NCBI GenBank assembly: GCA_038135065.1
Contig: JAYPWI010000005.1
Coordinates: forward strand, 62,001 to 126,000
DNA: 64,000 nucleotides
Direction: 5' to 3'
Source: JAYPWI01 sp038135065
Lineage (GTDB): Bacteria; Actinomycetota; Acidimicrobiia; Acidimicrobiales; Poriferisodalaceae
The notes beneath the pieces are model-generated. The model was not told where the DNA came from. It saw nothing but the letters and a program-made list of their open reading frames with translations, and made no database searches. This document shows, one piece after another, positions 7,863 through 17,158 of the stretch. The first letter of the stretch is position 1. Every line of letters begins with the position of its first letter. Made by a program: the position numbers and the translations under genes.

Positions 7863-10133
7863 TCAACCGCTCGTCGTGGTAGGCCCACCCGTAGTCGTCG
7901 TGGCCCCATCTCCATCGTCCTCGGTCGGCACCGTCGGCGGCGCCGTCGTGGTCGTGGTCGTCGTGGTCGTCGTGGTCGTCAACAATTCCCGAACTTCGCT
8001 GCACCTGACGCGTTGGTTTCGGGTGACCCCGTCCTCCCCAGTCACCTCGATCTCGCACACTGCGTCGTCGCGCGGTACGAACTTCTCCTCCCTGGAATCG
8101 ACGTCGACGAGATTGCAGCTCAGTTCGAACTCGAGCGGCGGTTGGTCTGGGTACAACTCCACCTCGATGGTGCACTCGTCAGAATCCAGGAAGATGAACT
8201 GGGCCTGACGAGACCAAGGGGGTTGTTCAGGGAAGGGAACGATCTCCGTGCCGTCGAGGGCCCTGCTCATGAACGCCCCCCACAAGCGGGCCGGCAACCA
8301 CCCACCAGTGCCTCTCCGACCCTGCACATCGGTCATGGGGACCTTCTCCTCCGGATGGCCCATCCAGACCGCCGTCGAGAGCTGCGGGGTGAACCCCACA
8401 AACCATGCGTCGCTGAAGTCCTGGGCGGTTCCCGTCTTGCCGGCGGCCGGTTGGCCCGACGGCAGAGCTGCTCTCCCACCGGTACCGCTGCGGACGTTGG
8501 CCTCGAGGACCGAGGTCACCCAGTCGGTAGTTTCCGTCGCCAGCACCCTACGACCGCGGGGAACATGCTCGTAGATCAGGTTCCCCTCCCGGTCCTCGAT
8601 CCGTGAGATGTAGTACGGCTCCATCCGAACACCGCGATTGGCGATCACGCCGTACCCGATGGCCTGTTCCAGCGGGGTCACTTCCTGGGCCCCGAGCGAG
8701 ATGGACGGGAACTCTTGGAACGGTTTGGCATCGCGCCCGATCATCCGATTGGCGACCTCCACGACCTCGCCGAGCCCCGAGCGGATTCCCAGGCGAACAA
8801 ATGCACAGTTCGAACTGGCAAGGGTCATCTGGATCACGGTTCCGATCGACCCCTTTCCCCCGCCGAAGTTGTTGACTTCGTAGTCCGGTGCCGGAGGGTT
8901 GGGGAACTCGCAGGGTCCTTCACCCGAGATCGTGTCGTAGGGAAGAAAGCCCGCCCGCTCGATGGCAGTGGCCAGCACGTAGGTCTTGAACGACGATCCA
9001 GGCTGTCGTTGACCCTGTGTCGCCAGGTTGAACTGGAAGTCGGCGAACTCTGGACCCCCGATGAACGCTTTGATCGCCCCTGTGCTGGGGTCGATGGTGG
9101 CGATCGATATCTCGAAATCCCCGGTGCCGTCCGGGAAGACCTCCCGACGCGCCGCCTCCATGTCGGCCTGAAGCGCCGGGTCGAAGGTCGTCCACACCCT
9201 CAGCCCACCGTTGTAGACCTGCGAGAAGCGGGTGGCGTAGTCCTCGCCGAGGGCCGGGTGAGCGAGCAGGGCCTCGGTGACCTCGTCGAGGAAGTAGTCG
9301 CGTCGGAGATTTTCGCTCGTGCGCTGCGGACTTCGGTTCCGATCGGGCAGGACACGCTGTTCGTAGGCCGCTCGGATCCGCGGCGAGATGATCCCTTCCT
9401 CCTCCGCCCGACGCAGCGCCTGATTGCGGCGCCGTTCGATGACGTCGAGATTCTGATCGAACCCGTCGAAGATGGAGGGACTCCTAATCAATCCGGAAAG
9501 GAACGCAGCGTCACCCACATCGAGGTCCGATACGTCTTTGCCGAAGTAGGTCTCAGCAGCCGCCTGCAGGCCGTACGCCCCGTTCCCCAGATAGATCTCG
9601 TTCAGATAGAACTCGAGGATCTGCTCCTTGCTGTATTCCTCCTCGAGGCGGGCGGCCAGAACGGCCTCCCGCAACTTGCGGGTGAGGCTCCGCTCGTTAC
9701 CAACCACGCGGAGTTTGACGATCTGCTGGGTAATCGTCGACCCGCCCTGGTTGATCGAACCCGCTGAAACGTTCGAGACGAGGGCCCGCGTCATCGCTCG
9801 CAGATCGAACCCGTCGTGCTCCCAGAAGTTGCTGTCCTCCACGGCGACGATGGTCTGCACCACATCCACCGGGATCTGTTCGAGGGAGATGAGCTCGCGA
9901 TCGATGTCATACCGGAGAATGCCGATCTGATTGCCGTAGCTGTCGTAGACCTCGGTTCGCTGGGCCCCCGGCCGGAGATCGAACTCGACCTCGAGGCGCT
10001 CGCGTTCGAATGCGGTCAGGGCTCGCTTTCCATGGGGCGCGACGGCCATGGCCGCCCCTGCAAACAGGAGCGAACAGGCGATGACGACCGCCAACAGCAC
10101 CGGGAGACGAAACAGACGCCGAAGAGCCCGCAC
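7863..10133 (-). CDS. Class A penicillin-binding protein (glycosyltransferase plus transpeptidase)
   Basis: This bifunctional peptidoglycan synthase polymerises glycan strands from lipid II and crosslinks them outside the membrane. After a short basic N-terminus and one membrane helix come the family 51 transglycosylase motifs EDSNFWEHDG, QGGSTITQQ and EYSKEQILEFYLNEIYLG. The transpeptidase motifs follow: PGSSFK (nucleophile Ser), SSN in TLASSNCAF, and KTGTA. The tail is a 12-threonine run and a T/P/G-rich disordered segment. I place the start at the GTG at 10133, since TACCGT ends eight bases upstream on this strand; the ATG at 10187 would add 18 residues and leave only eight bases to the divergent gene. 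No PASTA domain is present. Confidence 0.95.
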   Translation of the reverse strand: MRALRRLFRLPVLLAVVIACSLLFAGAAMAVAPHGKRALTAFERERLEVEFDLRPGAQRTEVYDSYGNQIGILRYDIDRELISLEQIPVDVVQTIVAVEDSNFWEHDGFDLRAMTRALVSNVSAGSINQGGSTITQQIVKLRVVGNERSLTRKLREAVLAARLEEEYSKEQILEFYLNEIYLGNGAYGLQAAAETYFGKDVSDLDVGDAAFLSGLIRSPSIFDGFDQNLDVIERRRNQALRRAEEEGIISPRIRAAYEQRVLPDRNRSPQRTSENLRRDYFLDEVTEALLAHPALGEDYATRFSQVYNGGLRVWTTFDPALQADMEAARREVFPDGTGDFEISIATIDPSTGAIKAFIGGPEFADFQFNLATQGQRQPGSSFKTYVLATAIERAGFLPYDTISGEGPCEFPNPPAPDYEVNNFGGGKGSIGTVIQMTLASSNCAFVRLGIRSGLGEVVEVANRMIGRDAKPFQEFPSISLGAQEVTPLEQAIGYGVIANRGVRMEPYYISRIEDREGNLIYEHVPRGRRVLATETTDWVTSVLEANVRSGTGGRAALPSGQPAAGKTGTAQDFSDAWFVGFTPQLSTAVWMGHPEEKVPMTDVQGRRGTGGWLPARLWGAFMSRALDGTEIVPFPEQPPWSRQAQFIFLDSDECTIEVELYPDQPPLEFELSCNLVDVDSREEKFVPRDDAVCEIEVTGEDGVTRNQRVRCSEVRELLTTTTTTTTTTTTAPPTVPTEDDGDGATTTTGGPTTTSG
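7945..7980 (-). repeat. Twelve-threonine codon tract in the PBP tail
   Basis: Thirty-six bases encode 12 consecutive threonines with alternating ACG and ACC codons in the disordered extracellular tail of the penicillin-binding protein. A second, longer tract of the same kind occurs at 20082-20138. Confidence 0.9.
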
Positions 10134-10195
10134 CGCGAGAAACGGTACTGGTCCTATTGCCACAATGGGCGTCGCCTGGGCCACCATGGGGAACG

Positions 10196-10888
10196 ATGAG
10201 CAGCCACCAACGGCCTCGACCGCAGGACGGTCTCGGGATCTGGATCATCGACGGTGGACCCGAACGACCTGCGCTGCCCTCGGTGCCCCCGCCCGATCGG
10301 GTCATCGGGGTGGATCGGGGAGGCCGCCACGCCATCGAGCTAGGACTCACCGTCGACGTACTCATCGGTGATCTCGACTCGATCGACTGTGACACACGAT
10401 CGACCATCGAGCGATCAGGGGCAACCGTCGTCGAACACCCGTCCGACAAGGACGCCTCCGATCTCGAGCTCGCCATCGAGGTAGCAGCAGGCCTCGGAGC
10501 GAGTCGTATCGACGTGTTGAGCGGCGGGGGCGGACGCCTGGGCCACCTCCTGACCGGCGCCCTGTTGGTCGGCCATCCGCGCCGCGCTGCGCTTCCCCTC
10601 GCCATACACATCGCAGACGCCGTCATCCGCGGCTTCGGACCGGGTTCCACGAGCCGTGTCGTGACACCGACAGGGGCCGATGTCACCCTGCTCGCGGTCG
10701 GTGGACCCGCGCACAGCACCACCACCGGCCTCCGATGGAACCTTCGTCCCGACAAGCCCCTCGAGCCGGGGACCTCCAGGGGCCTGTCCAACGTCGCCGT
10801 GGCCGAAGCCTTGGTGTTCGATGTGCACCCTGATTCCCAAGGCTGCCTGGTCGCCATCATTGCTCCAGCCGAGGACGCTGGTTCATGA
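10196..10888 (+). CDS. thiN: Thiamine pyrophosphokinase
   Basis: The enzyme transfers pyrophosphate from ATP to thiamine, making thiamine diphosphate in one step during salvage. The 230-residue protein shows GVDRGGRHAIELGL near residue 38, VLIGDLDSI near 55, HPSDKDASDLELAI near 79 (metal and substrate aspartates), SGGGGRLGHLL near 108, and GTSRGLSN near 202, all in family order. The start is the ATG at 10196, which keeps the N-terminus close to the first strand (GIWIIDGG). It overlaps the following thiamine-binding lipoprotein by four bases (ATGA), which strengthens the assignment. No room exists upstream for a TPP riboswitch. Confidence 0.92.
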   Translation: MSSHQRPRPQDGLGIWIIDGGPERPALPSVPPPDRVIGVDRGGRHAIELGLTVDVLIGDLDSIDCDTRSTIERSGATVVEHPSDKDASDLELAIEVAAGLGASRIDVLSGGGGRLGHLLTGALLVGHPRRAALPLAIHIADAVIRGFGPGSTSRVVTPTGADVTLLAVGGPAHSTTTGLRWNLRPDKPLEPGTSRGLSNVAVAEALVFDVHPDSQGCLVAIIAPAEDAGS

Positions 10889-12066
10889 GGTCACGGCCCG
10901 GGTTCTTCGGGGCGGTTCTCCTCGCCCTGGCCGCCGTCGGCGCAGCCTGCTCGAACTCCGATGCAGGACCACGCTCCATCCGCCTCCTCACCCACGCGGA
11001 GTTCGACCTTCCCGAAGCGGCCCTCGCCGACTACACGGCTCGAACTGGCGTCGATGTCATCGTCTATCGGGAGGACGACCCGACCAAGGTCGTCGACCTG
11101 TTGGCACGAAGTCGAGCGACACCCGTCGCCGATGTCGTCGTCGGGATCGACACCCTGGAGCTGAGCCGGATCGTCGAAGAGCGTCTGGTCGAGCCCTACC
11201 GCCCGATCGACCGGGACCTCCTGGACCCGAGCCTGCTGATCGAGGACGACTGGATGACGCCAGTGAGCGAACTCACGGCGTGCATGAACCGGTCGATCTC
11301 GTACTACACCCCACCCGAGCGTCGAGCAGACGAGTTCCCGGACCCAGACGCGGTCCCCGTTGCCCCCCCGACCGGCATCAACCAGTTCACCGATCCCGAG
11401 GTGGCGCCCACCGTCGTGATCCCCGATGCCCGCACCAGCAGAATGGGCCTGTACTTCCTGGTGTCATTGGCTCAGATGTACCCCGAAGGAAACCAGCGGG
11501 ACGACGCAGTGGCGTGGCCGCAGTTCCTCGACCTCATGCTGCGGGGGGGAGTGTTGGTTGCACCGAGTTTCGAAGCCGCCTACTTCTCGCACTTTCTTCC
11601 GGGGACCGACACAACGGCAGACCCTGCGGCTCACAGCACCGACCGCCCCGTCACCTGGGGTAGTACGGGGATGCCAGCCGTCACCGTTCGCTTCCAACCC
11701 GACCTTCCCGAGACGGTCGACATCGCGGTCGTCAATTCCGGCTGCATCCAGATCGTCAACTACGCCGGCATGGTGGCCGGCACTCCCAACCGCCTCGAAG
11801 CAGGCCGACTCCTCGACATGATGGTCGAGCCGCTGTTCCAGTACGGCATACCCGACCGCTTCGGGAGTCGGCCGGCCCGGGGCGACATCCTTCGCACCGA
11901 TGCCTGGCGGGCCTTTGGCGTGGAGCTCGAAGGTGAGGTTCTCGACCCCCTCACCGTGGGGCGCGCGTGGCCAGGATGGCTGCTCACCTGGAACCAGGTT
12001 GTCAGGGCCGTGGAGGACGGACCCGAGCCGGTCCCACCCGAGGTAGAGGTCACCCTGCCCTCGTGA
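10885..12066 (+). CDS. Thiamine-type ABC transporter substrate-binding lipoprotein
   Basis: The 393-residue protein starts with a signal peptide and lipobox VGAAC, so it is a lipid-anchored periplasmic-type binding protein. IRLLTHAEFDL at the mature start and PVADVVVGIDTLELSR near residue 89 match the ThiB/TbpA pattern (LTYDSF and ADVVLGLDNN). FLDLMLRGGVLVAPSF, MPAVTVRF and NYAGMVAGTPNRLEAGRLLDMM resemble later segments of the same family. Coupling to thiN supports thiamine or a thiamine phosphate as ligand. No permease or ATPase gene follows, so the membrane part must be elsewhere or absent. A related iron or sulfate binding role is less likely. Confidence 0.82.
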   Translation: MRSRPGFFGAVLLALAAVGAACSNSDAGPRSIRLLTHAEFDLPEAALADYTARTGVDVIVYREDDPTKVVDLLARSRATPVADVVVGIDTLELSRIVEERLVEPYRPIDRDLLDPSLLIEDDWMTPVSELTACMNRSISYYTPPERRADEFPDPDAVPVAPPTGINQFTDPEVAPTVVIPDARTSRMGLYFLVSLAQMYPEGNQRDDAVAWPQFLDLMLRGGVLVAPSFEAAYFSHFLPGTDTTADPAAHSTDRPVTWGSTGMPAVTVRFQPDLPETVDIAVVNSGCIQIVNYAGMVAGTPNRLEAGRLLDMMVEPLFQYGIPDRFGSRPARGDILRTDAWRAFGVELEGEVLDPLTVGRAWPGWLLTWNQVVRAVEDGPEPVPPEVEVTLPS

Positions 12067-12085
12067 CGGTCGACCGCCGTCTGTT

Positions 12086-12098
12086 CCGCAGACTGCGG
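12086..12098. promoter_or_regulatory. Inverted repeat CCGCAG-A-CTGCGG before the alcohol dehydrogenase
   Basis: A perfect 6-1-6 inverted repeat sits ten bases ahead of a TACGCT -10-like box (12108-12113). The one-base loop makes a hairpin unlikely, so a protein-binding operator is the more reasonable reading. Confidence 0.35.
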
Positions 12099-12146
12099 GG
12101 CGTCGCCTACGCTTGACCTTCGTCCGAACCGAACCATGGAGGCCAC

Positions 12147-13232
12147 ATGAAGGCGGCAGTCCTCAAGGAAATTCCTGGCAACCTCGAGATCTCCGAGGTG
12201 TCGATCGACACCCCAGGGCCACGTGAGGTGCTGATCCGCACTGCGGCCGCCGGGCTGTGCCACTCGGACCTCCACTTCATGGAAGGCAAATACCCGTACA
12301 TGACACCGGCCGTGCTGGGCCACGAGTCGGCCGGGATCGTCGAAGCCGTCGGTCGGGATGTCAGCTACGTGAAGCCGGGCGACCATGTCATCACCTGCCT
12401 CTCCGTCTTCTGCGGACACTGTTCGTACTGCATCGAAGGCCGACCGTCGCTGTGTTCCAACAAGGAAGTCGAGTGCAATCGCGGGCCCGGCGAGGCACCT
12501 CGCCTCTCCATCGACGGGGCACCAGCGTTCCAGTTCCTGAACCTTTCATCGTTCGCCGAGCAGATGCTCGTACACGAGCACGCCATCGTGAAGATCAGGG
12601 AGGACATGCCACTCGATCGTGCAGCCCTGATCGGCTGTGGGGTCATGACCGGGGTCGGGGCGGTGTTCCGCACTGCGAGTGTCCAAGCAGGCGAGACGGT
12701 CGCCGTCGTGGGCTGTGGTGGTATCGGTCTGGCTGCGGTCCAGGGCGCTCGGATCGCTGGCGCCGGCCGCATCATCGCAGTCGACATGGTCGAGTCCAAG
12801 CTCGAGATCGCCCGGCAGATGGGAGCCACTGACACCGTCAATGCTGCGGACGTCGACGCGGTGCTCGCGGTGCACGAATTGACGGGCGGTGGGGTGCACA
12901 AGTCGTTCGAGGCGGTCGGCCTCAAGCAGACGGCGGAGCAATGCTTCGGGATGCTTCGCAACGGTGGGACAGCGACCGTCATCGGCATGATCCCCGTTGG
13001 AACCATGGTCGAGGTGCACGGTGTCGATTTCCTCTTCGAGAAGAAACTCCAGGGTTCCAACATGGGGTCGAACCAGTTCCGCACCGACATGCCACGCCTG
13101 GTCGACATGTATCTCGATGGGCGCTTGATGCTCGACGAGATGGTGTCTGCGCGGATCAGCCTCGACGACATCAACGAGGGATTCGAAGCCATGAAGTCGG
13201 GCTCTGTGGCCCGAAGCGTCATCGAGTTCTGA
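12147..13232 (+). CDS. Zinc-dependent alcohol dehydrogenase (MDR superfamily)
   Basis: This enzyme oxidises an alcohol or reduces an aldehyde with a nicotinamide cofactor. The 361-residue protein has the catalytic-zinc residues in GLCHSDLHF (Cys about 37) and GHESAG (His about 60). The structural-zinc lobe is CGHCSYCIEGRPSLC (about 91-105), and the Rossmann motif VVGCGGIGLAAVQGAR is near 187. The long insertion with ECNRGPGEA and the MGSNQFRTDMPRL segment match the class III-like group that includes mycothiol/NDMA-dependent and benzyl alcohol dehydrogenases. The exact substrate is unknown. The ATG follows GGAGG by four bases. A putative operator and -10 box precede it. Confidence 0.92.
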   Translation: MKAAVLKEIPGNLEISEVSIDTPGPREVLIRTAAAGLCHSDLHFMEGKYPYMTPAVLGHESAGIVEAVGRDVSYVKPGDHVITCLSVFCGHCSYCIEGRPSLCSNKEVECNRGPGEAPRLSIDGAPAFQFLNLSSFAEQMLVHEHAIVKIREDMPLDRAALIGCGVMTGVGAVFRTASVQAGETVAVVGCGGIGLAAVQGARIAGAGRIIAVDMVESKLEIARQMGATDTVNAADVDAVLAVHELTGGGVHKSFEAVGLKQTAEQCFGMLRNGGTATVIGMIPVGTMVEVHGVDFLFEKKLQGSNMGSNQFRTDMPRLVDMYLDGRLMLDEMVSARISLDDINEGFEAMKSGSVARSVIEF

Positions 13233-13241
13233 GCGGGCCCG

Positions 13242-14708
13242 TCAGGTCCGGTCTCGCACCGTATTGAGGGTGCCTCGCACCCGGCCAACCAAGCTGCACG
13301 CATTGACACCCTTGGCCCGCAGCACGTTGGTGGCCGCCCGGTCGAGGCGCTCGACCGACAATCGGCCCTCGAGCACGGCGCGGTCCACTGCGTCGAATGT
13401 GGCGGGCACGGTGTCCAGGTTGCCGATGATGGCCAGATCCACACCGGCGGCCAGTGCGAGGACCACCGCCTCGTCAATCGACCACCGATCACTGATCGCC
13501 GTCATGGTCAGCGAATCGGAGACCACCAGTCCGCCGTGACCCAACTCGCCACGCAGCAGGCCTTCCACGGCCTGTGGTGACAGGGACGCTGGCATCTCAC
13601 CGGTCAGTCCCGGAACCCGGAGATGGCCGACCATCACCGCTGCGAGCCCGCTGTCGATCGCCGCCTGGAAGGGCAACAAGTCCCGCTCCCGCAACTCCTC
13701 GAGCGACGGGGTGCTGGGCAAGACCACGTGACTGTCGCCACTGGCCGCACCATGTCCCGGGAAATGCTTCACGACCGGCAGGACATCGGCTCGGGAAAGG
13801 CCACGCACCCAGGCCAAGCCGAGCTCGGTGACGACATCGGCCTCATCGGAGAATGCTCGATCGCCGATCCCCGGACCCGCGCCCACGTCCACGACGGGGG
13901 CGAGGTTGACGTTGAACCCCAACTCCTCCATGGCGATGCCATGCCGCAGTGCTCGACCCTCGACGACGTCGACCCGGTCGCCGGCCTGGTCCGCAGCAGC
14001 CGGAAGCCTTGGTACGACGCCACGCAACCGCTGCACCCGACCTCCCTCCTCGTCGACGGCCATGAGCATCGGGATGAGACCGGCGAAGTCCTGTACCTCT
14101 TCGATACGACGATCGATGAAGGGAGTCGCCCCACCCAGGAGCATGATGCCTCCGATCTGGTGGTCACGCGCCTCTTCTACAGCAAGGCCGAACTCCCGCT
14201 CGGTCAGCGACACCAACAGCGTCTGTCCGATACGCACAGCCCGAGGTAGCTCAGTCGTGCAGGACAGATCGATGTCGGGCCACCACGCTCCCCGCAACAG
14301 CTGCCGCACTGCGGTGCCCGCCAGCCACCCCAGCTCGCGGAAGCGACGCAAGTCCAGCTCGGGGCCTGGATCCCCGATAGCCACTTCGGACCCATCTGCC
14401 AGGATCAACCACAGTCCCATCGCTCCTGGCGCTCCCGACCTGGCCGTTTCCACCCGCACGGACAGGGCGGGAGGCTCTCCTAGCAAGGGCAGGATCGATG
14501 ACCCGACAACCTCGACGGTCCCGTCCTCGCTGACCAGCCAGTAGCCGATGCCACCTGGACCGTCGAGCACGGCAACCACCGGTGAGGTAGTGCCCGAGCT
14601 CTGGGCCGATACCGTGCCCGGGGTGAGCATCGCCAACGCCACGAGGGCTACGACGGCGGCCGTCATCACTGATCGAAGGAGCCGCCGCACCCCGTGCACC
14701 GTAGTCAC
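13242..14708 (-). CDS. Secreted family 3 glycoside hydrolase, beta-N-acetylhexosaminidase type (NagZ-like)
   Basis: NagZ-type enzymes remove N-acetylglucosamine from muropeptides or chitin fragments. The 488-residue product has a Sec signal peptide ending near SAQ, then two degenerate repeats of the GYWLVSEDG type (about residues 48-95), then the GH3 barrel. VDEEGGRVQRL, VKHFPGHGAASGDSH (catalytic His/Asp dyad loop) and VVSDSLTM (nucleophile Asp) are all present. The start is the GTG at 14708 because GGAGG precedes it by five bases. Cytoplasmic NagZ is about 340 residues, so this one is longer through its signal peptide and repeat module. Its stop is nine bases from the convergent alcohol dehydrogenase. 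Confidence 0.92.
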   Translation of the reverse strand: MTTVHGVRRLLRSVMTAAVVALVALAMLTPGTVSAQSSGTTSPVVAVLDGPGGIGYWLVSEDGTVEVVGSSILPLLGEPPALSVRVETARSGAPGAMGLWLILADGSEVAIGDPGPELDLRRFRELGWLAGTAVRQLLRGAWWPDIDLSCTTELPRAVRIGQTLLVSLTEREFGLAVEEARDHQIGGIMLLGGATPFIDRRIEEVQDFAGLIPMLMAVDEEGGRVQRLRGVVPRLPAAADQAGDRVDVVEGRALRHGIAMEELGFNVNLAPVVDVGAGPGIGDRAFSDEADVVTELGLAWVRGLSRADVLPVVKHFPGHGAASGDSHVVLPSTPSLEELRERDLLPFQAAIDSGLAAVMVGHLRVPGLTGEMPASLSPQAVEGLLRGELGHGGLVVSDSLTMTAISDRWSIDEAVVLALAAGVDLAIIGNLDTVPATFDAVDRAVLEGRLSVERLDRAATNVLRAKGVNACSLVGRVRGTLNTVRDRT

Positions 14709-14735
14709 CGAAGCCTCCACCACCGCGGTAGCGGC

Positions 14736-15044
14736 ATGACGTCGGTTGTCGAGGCGATCGGATTCTGGTTCGTGATCGGCTTTCCCTTGCTGGTCACGAT
14801 GACTGCGTTTCTCGATGTCGTGCGCCGTCCCCGCTGGGCCTGGGCCATGGCTGGACGCAGCCAGACGACGTGGATGGCCGTTCTCGGCGGCGCAGCTCTG
14901 ACCTGGCTCGGCGGCATGTTCGTTGCGCTGTGGTACTTCTCGACTGCCGGACGCGCAGTGGCTCGGGCAGAGCGGGGCGACCTGCGGAGTTGGGTCGACC
15001 CGGGCCACGGTGGACTCGACGACGATCAGCCACCGGAAAGCTGA
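14736..15044 (+). CDS. Small two-helix membrane protein, unknown function
   Basis: The 102-residue protein has membrane segments at about residues 8-24 and 46-66, separated by a short basic loop (RRPRWAWAMAGRS), and a hydrophilic tail. Similar small proteins are widespread in actinobacteria without a known role. It diverges from the glycosidase gene with only 27 bases between starts. Its tail overlaps the convergent lipoprotein gene by 19 bases. Confidence 0.65.
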   Translation: MTSVVEAIGFWFVIGFPLLVTMTAFLDVVRRPRWAWAMAGRSQTTWMAVLGGAALTWLGGMFVALWYFSTAGRAVARAERGDLRSWVDPGHGGLDDDQPPES

Positions 15045-17102
15045 GCCTCGAGTTCCTCGGCAGAGGGGAGGGTGTGACGGAGGTCGACGGTCGACTCGCC
15101 ACCAGACGTGATCTCGACCGGAACCTCGAACAGGACGTCCCGGACGAGGCAGAACCCCTCGTTGCCCTCCAGGCAGTAGAAGACGGTGGCCTCACCACGG
15201 AGCATGTTGCGCCGTGGCGGCTGCTCGGCCTCGGCCTCGATGTCGATGTCGAAACGGAGGGGAAGGTCAGGACCCATGGCCTCGTAGGTGTCGGACCCAA
15301 CCCGCCTGGCGATCAGGGGGTCGTCGAAGGACCAGACGAACCTGAAGGTTCCCAGGTCGTTGAACTTATAGCCCTCGGGCAGGTCGAAATCGACGGTCAG
15401 TCGAAGTCGACCAGGGGCGATCGACACGGGCGCCCCACGCACCTCGTCTGCCGTGCGGAATGCCTCGGTGACGGTGGCCAGGTCGAGATTGGACAGAGCG
15501 AGGGTGCTCAACGCGCCCGTGTCGAGGTCGAGCACCCGGATCTGGTGGTTGTTGGTGTCGGCAATGTACAGACGCCGACCGGCCACGCTGAGGCCACTGG
15601 GTTCGGCGAGACGAGCGTCGGTGCCCGTTCCGTCTTGCAGTCCCGGTAGCCCGTCACCAGCCACCGGGCGGAGGGTTGCGGTGGCCAAGTGGAGGACCTT
15701 GATGCGGTGATTGTAGGTATCGGCGATGTACAGAGAATCGCCGACCAACTCCAATCCGACAGGGTGTTGCACCTGGGCTGAGGAAGCGGGCCCCACGGAG
15801 TCGCCCCACGAGAAGAGGCCGTCGCCGATCAGAGTGGTCATCTCCCCGTCGACGAAGGTGACCTGCCGGATGGCGCTCGCCTCGGGGTCGGTCACGTACA
15901 GCCGCCTCGCATCACCGGCCAGGCCCGATGGTTGCGACATGGTCGTTTGCAGTCGGGGGCCGTCGTCGAGGCCCTCAGCCCCCGTCCCTGCGAAGACGTC
16001 GATGTAGCCCGACCCCAGGTCGAGCACCCACAGCTGGTGACGGCCGGCGCCCGCGACGAAGAGCTGGTCTCCGTCGAGATGGAGATCCCAAGGTGACGCA
16101 AGCGGAACGTCGATGGCGCCCCCCGCTACGAATCGCATGGCGATGTCACCCGTACCCGCAATGGTGCCGACCCGACGCAACGACAGGTCGACTGACCGCA
16201 CGAGATGATTCTCCCGGTCGGCCACGTACAGGGTCGTGCCATCGGCCGAGAGGGCCATGCCCTGGGGACGGGAGAACCGGGCCTCCTCGAAGGTCCCGTC
16301 GTCACGGCCCGGCGCACCACGGCCGATGACGTCCGTCAGACGACCGTCGAGATCGGCGACGAGGATGCGATGATGACCCGAGTCGGCGATGAACAAGCGA
16401 CCGCCAGCTTCGTCTGCCAGCACTTTCCCGGGAAAGCTCAACACTGTGGGNNNNNNNNNNCGATGCCACGAGGGCATCGAGCGGCGTGGCGTCGATCAGG
16501 CCCGCAGCACCGAACTCACGCGCCATGGTGTCGACCACGGGTTTGAGCACCGCGTAGGTGCCCTCGCCAGCGTGGGCGGCCACCCCGTTGCCGAGGGGAT
16601 CGATCAGCACCTGGGTCGGCCACGCCCGCACCCCGTAACTGTTGCGGATCAGTTCGAACTCGTCGTTGACCACTGGGTGTTCGATGCCGTAGCGCAGCAC
16701 GGCCTGTCGGATTGCATCAGCCTCCCGCTCCCGATCGAACTTCGCCCAGTGGACCCCGATGACGACGACGGAGTCGGGGTACTCGGTCTGGAGGCGCTGG
16801 AGATCGGGAATCACGTGGATGCAGTTGATACAGCCCTGGGTCCAGAAGTCGAGAACGACGATCTTGCCACGCAGATCCTGAGCGATCGACAGCTCACGAT
16901 CGACGTTGAACCACCCGAGGCCGGGCGGAAAATCCGGGGCCGGTGTCTCGCCACGGTGGGTCAGGGACTGCGCAGCAACCTCGACCTCGTCGGAGACGGA
17001 CTGCGGATCGGTCGCCGCCGGCCCCTCAGAGTCGACAGCCGATCCGCTCGCACAGCCGACCAACAGCACCAGGGCGGCACACAAGGCCCGTCGCCAACGC
17101 AT
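15026..17102 (-). CDS. NHLRC2-like lipoprotein: thioredoxin domain plus NHL beta-propeller (interrupted by scaffold gap)
   Basis: One gene is read on both sides of a 10-N gap (16451-16460). The N-part has a lipobox LVGC, then a thioredoxin-like domain with VVLDFWTQGCINC (redox CxxC near residue 94), IPDLQRLQTEYPDSVVVIGVH, AKFDRE, AVLRYGIEHPVVND and WPTQVLIDPLGN. The C-part has at least five NHL blades (LFIADSGHHRILV, LYVADRENHLVRS, LYIADTYNHRIKV, LYIADTNNHQIRV) and a C-terminal beta domain. The order and the CINC block match animal and bacterial NHLRC2. The two parts are in different frames across the gap, so the true gap length is a multiple of three rather than 10. The start at 17102 has no Shine-Dalgarno; GTG at 17120 is an alternative. 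An extracytoplasmic redox or scaffold role is inferred. Confidence 0.88.
16451..16460. other. Assembly gap of 10 N inside the NHLRC2-like gene
   Basis: Ten unknown bases join two pieces of one reading frame in different phases. The right edge is the 7-base-pair inverted repeat CGATGCC-ACGAG-GGCATCG (16461-16479), which may have hindered assembly. Confidence 0.98.
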
Positions 17103-17158
17103 GGGACCAGTCTGGACCACTGGAGGACCCCGCAGGAATCAGCCCTCGAAGAAGTCCT

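Noticed and set aside
7002..8606. A 534-codon plus-strand frame across the zinc-ribbon and penicillin-binding protein genes
   Set aside because: Both minus-strand genes have complete family motifs; the plus-strand reading has none and crosses two gene ends.
10134..10195. A possible TPP riboswitch ahead of thiN
   Set aside because: The space to the divergent gene is about 60 bases at most and contains none of the conserved thi-box blocks.
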